A stretch of DNA of 64,000 nt from Variovorax sp. J22G73 (lineage in GTDB: Bacteria; Pseudomonadota; Gammaproteobacteria; Burkholderiales; Burkholderiaceae_C), in the NCBI RefSeq assembly GCF_030317035.1, contig NZ_JASZYK010000002.1:682001-746000 (forward strand), read 5' to 3'. A program made the position numbers and the translations under genes. The notes under the pieces were generated by a model, which searched no databases, had not been told where the DNA came from, and was given only the letters and a program-made list of their open reading frames with translations. Below, piece after piece: positions 59,902-64,000 of the stretch. Every line of letters starts with the position of its first letter. Within the stretch, counting starts at the first letter, position 1.

Positions 59902-60438
59902 TCAGGACTTGGCGAAGGCGTTTCCGAGCGCGAACACCGAATTCGGGGCATTCACGCGAATCGGCTTGACGACCGGCTGGGCCGAGATCGCACGCTTGAC
60001 GACCGGCTTGTTCTCGATCTGCACGCCCTTGGCGATCTGGTCGTCGACCAGCTTCTGCAGCGTGACGGAGTCGAGAAACTCGACCATGCGCTGGTTCAGC
60101 GAAGCCCACAGCTCGTGCGTCATGCAACGTCCGGCTTCGCCGAGGCAGTTTTCCTTGCCGCCGCACTGGGTGGCATCGATGGGTTCATCGACGGACACGA
60201 TGATGTCAGCCACGGTGATGTCCGCAGCCTTGCGACCGAGGCTGTAGCCGCCGCCGGGGCCGCGGGTCGACTCGACCAGCTCGTGACGGCGCAACTTGCC
60301 GAACAGCTGTTCGAGGTACGACAGAGAAATCTGCTGCCGTTGGCTGATTGCCGCCAGCGTGACCGGACCGGTGTTCTGACGCAGCGCCAGGTCGATCATT
60401 GCTGTGACCGCAAAACGGCCTTTGGTAGTGAGACGCAT
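59902..60438 (-). CDS. iscR: Fe-S-sensing transcriptional regulator IscR (Rrf2 family)
   Basis: 178 residues from ATG 60438, preceded by AAGGAG with 6 bases of spacing. The winged helix-turn-helix begins [18 protein letters not shown] and includes [13 protein letters not shown] with E43. Cysteines C92, C98 and C105 and H108 match the ligands of the E. coli 2Fe-2S cluster (C92, C98, C104, H107), with one residue inserted. In its holo form IscR represses isc genes. A near-consensus IscR site lies upstream. A TTG five codons earlier is a less likely start. Confidence 0.97.
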   Translation of the reverse strand: MRLTTKGRFAVTAMIDLALRQNTGPVTLAAISQRQQISLSYLEQLFGKLRRHELVESTRGPGGGYSLGRKAADITVADIIVSVDEPIDATQCGGKENCLGEAGRCMTHELWASLNQRMVEFLDSVTLQKLVDDQIAKGVQIENKPVVKRAISAQPVVKPIRVNAPNSVFALGNAFAKS

Positions 60439-60577
60439 CGCAAGCTCCTTCAAGTGCTTACCGTTGAAATGACACCTTGGTCCTGGACCGCGGTGACTTC
60501 GTCTCCGCCCTGCCCGACCCCGAACGCTGGTGAACCAGCTGGTAGGAGTCGGTCCTTCATCGCGAAGTTCTTTTTTT

Positions 60578-60602
60578 GTTGTTGACTGTTTCGCTCAAGT
60601 AT
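60578..60602 (-). promoter_or_regulatory. candidate type 1 IscR binding site
   Basis: A 25-base segment on the minus strand begins ATACTTGAG and ends with CAGTCAAC. By eye it agrees at 21 of 25 positions with the type 1 IscR consensus (halves ATAsyyGACT and AGTCrrsTAT). The mismatches are near the centre of the first half and the last few bases. It lies about 140 bases upstream of the iscR ATG and overlaps a TATACT that could be the promoter -10. It would allow holo-IscR to repress its own operon. Confidence 0.65.
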
Positions 60603-60622
60603 AACAGAAGCCCCCGAGGTCT

Positions 60623-60640
60623 GCTGGGGTAAACCCCAGC
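60623..60640. terminator. hairpin between iscR promoter and uvrB
   Basis: GCTGGGG (60623-60629) and CCCCAGC (60634-60640) form a perfect 7-bp stem with a 4-base loop, 46 bases downstream of the uvrB stop. No T-run follows on the minus strand. It may end uvrB transcription or insulate the isc promoter. Confidence 0.4.
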
Positions 60641-60685
60641 GCGACTCGCTTGAAGAAAGCGAACGTTTGACCTACGGCAGACCTG

Positions 60686-62800
60686 CTAAGGCGAAACAAC
60701 GATGTTGTCACCGCCGGACGCCCCGAAAGCCTGCTCCCGCAGCAGCGCCAGCTGGTCCCGCACACGGGCTGCCTTCTCGAATTCGAGGTTGCGCGCGTGC
60801 TCGAGCATCTGCTTCTCGAGCCGCTTGATTTCGCGGGCGATGTCCTTCTCGCTCATGTCCTCGACCTTGGCGCGCTCCAGGTCGAGCTTGGCCATTTCCT
60901 TGCCGGTCTTCTCGCTGTACACGCCGTCGATCAGGTCGCGCACCTGCTTCACGATGCTGCGCGGCGTGATGCCGTTGGCCTCGTTGTGGGCAATCTGCCG
61001 GGTGCGGCGGCGCTCGGTTTCGCCGATGGCCTTCTTCATCGACTCGGTCATCCGGTCGGCGTAAAGAATGGCCTTGCCGTTAAGGTTGCGCGCCGCCCGG
61101 CCGATGGTCTGGATCAGCGAGCGCTCGGCGCGCAGGAAGCCTTCCTTGTCCGCATCGAGGATGGCCACCAGTGACACCTCGGGAATGTCCAGCCCCTCGC
61201 GCAGCAGGTTGATGCCCACCAGCACGTCGAAGGTGCCCAGTCGCAGGTCGCGCAAGATTTCCACCCGCTCCACGGTGTCGACGTCGCTGTGCAGGTAGCG
61301 CACCTTCACGCCGTTGTCGCCCAGGTAGTCGGTCAACTGCTCGGCCATGCGCTTGGTCAGCGTGGTGATGAGCACGCGCTCGTTCTTGTCGACGCGAATC
61401 CGGATTTCGCCCAGCACGTCGTCCACCTGGTGCGTGGCCGGGCGCACCTCGACCTCGGGGTCGATCAGCCCGGTAGGCCGCACCAGCTGCTCGACCACGT
61501 TGCCGGAGTGGTCCTTCTCGTACTGCGCCGGCGTGGCCGACACGAAGATGCACTGGCGCATGCGCGTCTCGAACTCTTCCAGCTTCAGCGGCCGGTTGTC
61601 CAGCGCGCTCGGCAGGCGAAAGCCGTACTCCACCAGCGTGGTCTTGCGCGCCCGGTCGCCGTTGTACATGCCGCCGAGCTGGCCGATCATCTGGTGACTC
61701 TCGTCGAGGAACATCAGCGCGTCCTTCGGCATGTAGTCGGTCAGCGTGGCCGGCGGCTGGCCGGGCGCGGCGCCCGACAGGTGGCGCGTGTAGTTCTCGA
61801 TGCCCTTGCAATGGCCGATTTCGGCGAGCATTTCAAGGTCGAAACGCGTGCGCTGCTCCAGCCGCTGCGCCTCGACCAGCTTGCCCGCCCCCACCAGTTC
61901 CTTGAGCCGGTCGCTCAGCTCCAGCTTGATGGTTTCCACCGCCGCCAGCACCTTGTCGCGTGGCGTCACGTAGTGGCTCGACGGGTACACCGTGAAGCGC
62001 GGCACCTTCTGGCGGATGCGCCCGGTCAGCGGATCGAACAGCTGCAGCGACTCGATCTCGTCGTCGAACAGCTCGAAGCGGATCGCCAGCTCGCTGTGCT
62101 CGGCCGGAAACACGTCGATGGTGTCGCCCCGCACGCGGAAGGTGCCGCGCGCAAAGTCCTGCTCGTTGCGCGTGTACTGCATGCGGATGAGCCGGGAGAT
62201 CAGGTCGCGCTGGCCCACCTTGTCGCCCACGCGGGCAATCAGCCGCATCTCCATGTAGTCCTCGGGCGTACCGATGCCGTAGATGGCGCTCACCGTGGCG
62301 ACGATGACCGTGTCGCGCCGCTCCAGCACGCTCTTGGTGGCCGACAGGCGCATCTGCTCGATGTGCTCGTTGATCGACGAGTCCTTCTCGATGAACAGGT
62401 CGCGCTGCGGCACGTAGGCCTCGGGCTGGTAGTAGTCGTAGTAGCTGACGAAGTACTCGACGGCGTTCTTCGGAAAGAACTCGCGGAACTCGCTGTAGAG
62501 CTGCGCCGCCAGCGTCTTGTTGGGCGCGAACACGATGGCCGGGCGGCCCAGCCGGGCGATCACGTTGGCCATGGTGAAGGTCTTGCCCGAGCCCGTGACG
62601 CCTAGCAGCGTCTGGAACACCTCGCCGTCGATCACCCCTTCCACCAGCCCCTCGATCGCCTTGGGCTGGTCGCCGGCCGGCGGATACGGCTGGAAAAGCT
62701 CGAACGGCGAGCCCGGGTAGGTGATGAATTCGCCCTGTTTCGCCGGACCGATCGGGTCCAGTTTCTTCAGGTCTGCTATGGCTTCGTTGTTCTCTGGCAT
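60686..62800 (-). CDS. uvrB: UvrABC excinuclease subunit B
   Basis: 704 residues from ATG 62800. UvrB verifies DNA damage and recruits UvrC in nucleotide excision repair. Walker A is GVTGSGKT (67-74). The beta-hairpin region is [14 protein letters not shown]. The helicase motifs [26 protein letters not shown], in two blocks, are present. The C-terminal UVR domain has [28 protein letters not shown]. The frame is open a further 380 codons upstream on the minus strand, but that part is antisense to the aminotransferase gene and is not coding. It is divergent from the aminotransferase, 105 bases away. Confidence 0.98.
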   Translation of the reverse strand: MPENNEAIADLKKLDPIGPAKQGEFITYPGSPFELFQPYPPAGDQPKAIEGLVEGVIDGEVFQTLLGVTGSGKTFTMANVIARLGRPAIVFAPNKTLAAQLYSEFREFFPKNAVEYFVSYYDYYQPEAYVPQRDLFIEKDSSINEHIEQMRLSATKSVLERRDTVIVATVSAIYGIGTPEDYMEMRLIARVGDKVGQRDLISRLIRMQYTRNEQDFARGTFRVRGDTIDVFPAEHSELAIRFELFDDEIESLQLFDPLTGRIRQKVPRFTVYPSSHYVTPRDKVLAAVETIKLELSDRLKELVGAGKLVEAQRLEQRTRFDLEMLAEIGHCKGIENYTRHLSGAAPGQPPATLTDYMPKDALMFLDESHQMIGQLGGMYNGDRARKTTLVEYGFRLPSALDNRPLKLEEFETRMRQCIFVSATPAQYEKDHSGNVVEQLVRPTGLIDPEVEVRPATHQVDDVLGEIRIRVDKNERVLITTLTKRMAEQLTDYLGDNGVKVRYLHSDVDTVERVEILRDLRLGTFDVLVGINLLREGLDIPEVSLVAILDADKEGFLRAERSLIQTIGRAARNLNGKAILYADRMTESMKKAIGETERRRTRQIAHNEANGITPRSIVKQVRDLIDGVYSEKTGKEMAKLDLERAKVEDMSEKDIAREIKRLEKQMLEHARNLEFEKAARVRDQLALLREQAFGASGGDNIVVSP

Positions 62801-62841
62801 GGCTGTTCCCGACAGGTGGCGATCACGCCGGTAAAATTCAA

Positions 62842-62875
62842 GGCAACCGGAAAGCGTAGCGCAAGTCCGGTTGCC
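62842..62875. promoter_or_regulatory. 10-bp inverted repeat between uvrB and the aminotransferase
   Basis: GGCAACCGGA (62842-62851) and TCCGGTTGCC (62866-62875) are perfect inverted copies with a 14-base spacer, ending 30 bases before the aminotransferase ATG. A TAAAAT (62832-62837) just upstream could be a -10, in which case the repeat would form a hairpin in the mRNA leader. Alternatively it is an operator. Confidence 0.5.
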
Positions 62876-62905
62876 AGCGAAGCTTTCATCCCAAAGGACC
62901 TTTCC

Positions 62906-64000
62906 ATGTCTATGTTCACCGCGGTCGAAATGGCACCGCGCGACCCGATCCTCGGCCTCAACGAGCAATTTGCCGCCGACACCAACCCCCAGAAGGTCAA
63001 CCTCGGCGTCGGCGTCTATTACGACGACAACGGCAAGCTGCCCCTGCTCGAATGCGTGCAGGCGGCCGAGCAGAACATGATGAAAGCGCCCACGGCGCGT
63101 GGTTATCTGCCCATCGACGGCATCGCCGCGTACGACAACGCCGTGAAGGCGCTGGTCTTCGGCGCCGACAGCGAACCCGTCACCTCCGGCCGCGTGGCCA
63201 CCATCCAGGCCATCGGCGGCACCGGCGGCCTGAAGGTCGGCGCCGACTTCCTGAAGAAGCTCAACCCCAGCGCCAAGGTGCTGATCAGCGACCCGAGCTG
63301 GGAAAACCACCGCGCGCTGTTCACCAACGCCGGCTTCGAAGTCGAAAGCTACCCCTACTACGACGCCGCCAAGCGCGGCATCAACTTCGACGGCATGCTC
63401 GCCGCCCTGAACGCGGCGCCCGCGGGCACCGTGGTCGTGCTGCACGCCTGCTGCCACAACCCGACCGGCTACGACATCACGTCCGAGCAATGGGACCAGG
63501 TGGTTGCCGCCGTCAAGGCGAAGAACCTCGTGCCCTTCCTCGACATGGCCTATCAAGGCTTCGGCTACGGCCTGAAGGAAGACGGCGCCGCGGTGGCCAA
63601 GTTCGTCGAAGCGGGCCTGACCTTCTTCGTGTCGACCTCGTTCTCCAAGAGCTTCAGCCTGTACGGCGAGCGCGTGGGTGCCCTGTCGGTGCTGTGCGAG
63701 AGCAAGGAAGAAGCCGGCCGCGTGCTGTCGCAGCTGAAGATCGCCATTCGCACCAACTACAGCAACCCGCCCACGCACGGCGGCGCCGTGGTGGCCGCGG
63801 TGCTCGGCAACCCCGAGCTGCGCGCCCTGTGGGAAAAGGAACTCGGCGAGATGCGCGTGCGCATCAAGGCCATGCGCCAGAAGCTGGTCGACGGCCTGAA
63901 GGCCGCCGGCGTGAAGGAAGACATGAGCTTCATCACCACGCAAATCGGCATGTTCAGCTACTCGGGCCTCACCAAGGACCAGATGGTGCGCCTGCGCAAT
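62906..64000 (+). CDS. aromatic/aspartate aminotransferase (C-terminus beyond window)
   Basis: Partial gene: 365 codons are visible and the right edge cuts it before the stop. A class I PLP aminotransferase of the AspC/TyrB family. [17 protein letters not shown] and [20 protein letters not shown] are typical of this group. The PLP Lys is K248 in [15 protein letters not shown], and the NPTGYDIT motif is present. ATG 62906 is preceded by AAAGGA with 7 bases of spacing. AspC and TyrB cannot be separated by eye. About 398 residues are expected, so roughly 33 are missing. Confidence 0.94.
   Translation, partial: MSMFTAVEMAPRDPILGLNEQFAADTNPQKVNLGVGVYYDDNGKLPLLECVQAAEQNMMKAPTARGYLPIDGIAAYDNAVKALVFGADSEPVTSGRVATIQAIGGTGGLKVGADFLKKLNPSAKVLISDPSWENHRALFTNAGFEVESYPYYDAAKRGINFDGMLAALNAAPAGTVVVLHACCHNPTGYDITSEQWDQVVAAVKAKNLVPFLDMAYQGFGYGLKEDGAAVAKFVEAGLTFFVSTSFSKSFSLYGERVGALSVLCESKEEAGRVLSQLKIAIRTNYSNPPTHGGAVVAAVLGNPELRALWEKELGEMRVRIKAMRQKLVDGLKAAGVKEDMSFITTQIGMFSYSGLTKDQMVRLRN

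Noticed and set aside
62801..63943. 380-codon N-terminal extension of the uvrB reading frame
   Set aside because: The extension is antisense to the aminotransferase and its product has no UvrB or other recognisable motifs; the canonical UvrB N-terminus begins at 62800.

Overview
The window is GC-rich, gene-dense chromosomal DNA from a betaproteobacterium, most likely Burkholderiales, family Comamonadaceae (Variovorax-like). This rests on gene order and protein families, not on a database search. The order ndk-rlmN-pilW-rodZ-ispG-hisS-yfgM-bamB-der-hfq-hflX-hflK, an isc cluster led by iscR, and separate E3 genes for the pyruvate and 2-oxoglutarate dehydrogenase complexes all fit. I see no insertion sequence, integrase, phage module, CRISPR array or rRNA. 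One tRNA gene (Val-CAC) is present. No gene-free stretch exceeds about 250 bases.

Layout. (1) 1-12332, minus strand: a long housekeeping run from ndk to hflK (hflK is cut by the left edge). It covers nucleotide balance, 23S rRNA/tRNA methylation, pilus assembly, cell shape, isoprenoid synthesis, histidyl-tRNA charging, outer-membrane assembly, ribosome GTPases, Hfq and the HflKC membrane complex. (2) 12486-17238: rluB and scpB overlap, rluD follows, and bamD starts 14 bp away on the other strand. (3) 17269-20468: a DinG/YoaA-type helicase with YdcH, divergent from an orphan PP2C phosphatase. (4) 20500-28058, minus: sucA-sucB-lpdA-zapE plus a secreted coiled-coil protein. (5) 28237-35518: accessory metabolism, namely prpE, a cysteine hydrolase, an HpaB/AbfD-superfamily protein, a lipoprotein hydrolase, a sugar dehydrogenase and an NlpC/P60 peptidase with an apparently leaderless promoter. 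(6) 35626-42527, minus: the pyruvate dehydrogenase operon aceE-aceF-(HslV-like Ntn hydrolase)-lpdA. A PAS histidine kinase and FixJ-type regulator are divergent from it (42745-45914). (7) 45991-53813: folD, an M3 oligopeptidase, a glutaredoxin-like secreted protein, rpiA/pyrD, a YqjD/YqjE-like pair and an FAD oxidoreductase. (8) 53850-60438, minus: a 40-residue proline-rich ORF, tRNA-Val, then (in transcription order) iscR-iscS-iscU-iscA-hscB-hscA-fdx-dnaQ. (9) uvrB and a divergent aromatic aminotransferase cut by the right edge.

Many neighbours overlap by ATGA or GTGA, so translational coupling is widespread. The points most worth a second look are: the proteasome-like hydrolase inside the pyruvate dehydrogenase operon; the HpaB/AbfD homologue lacking two of the four expected Fe-S ligands; a near-consensus IscR site before iscR and a terminator-like hairpin before hscB; the leaderless NlpC/P60 promoter; and the small proline-rich ORF.
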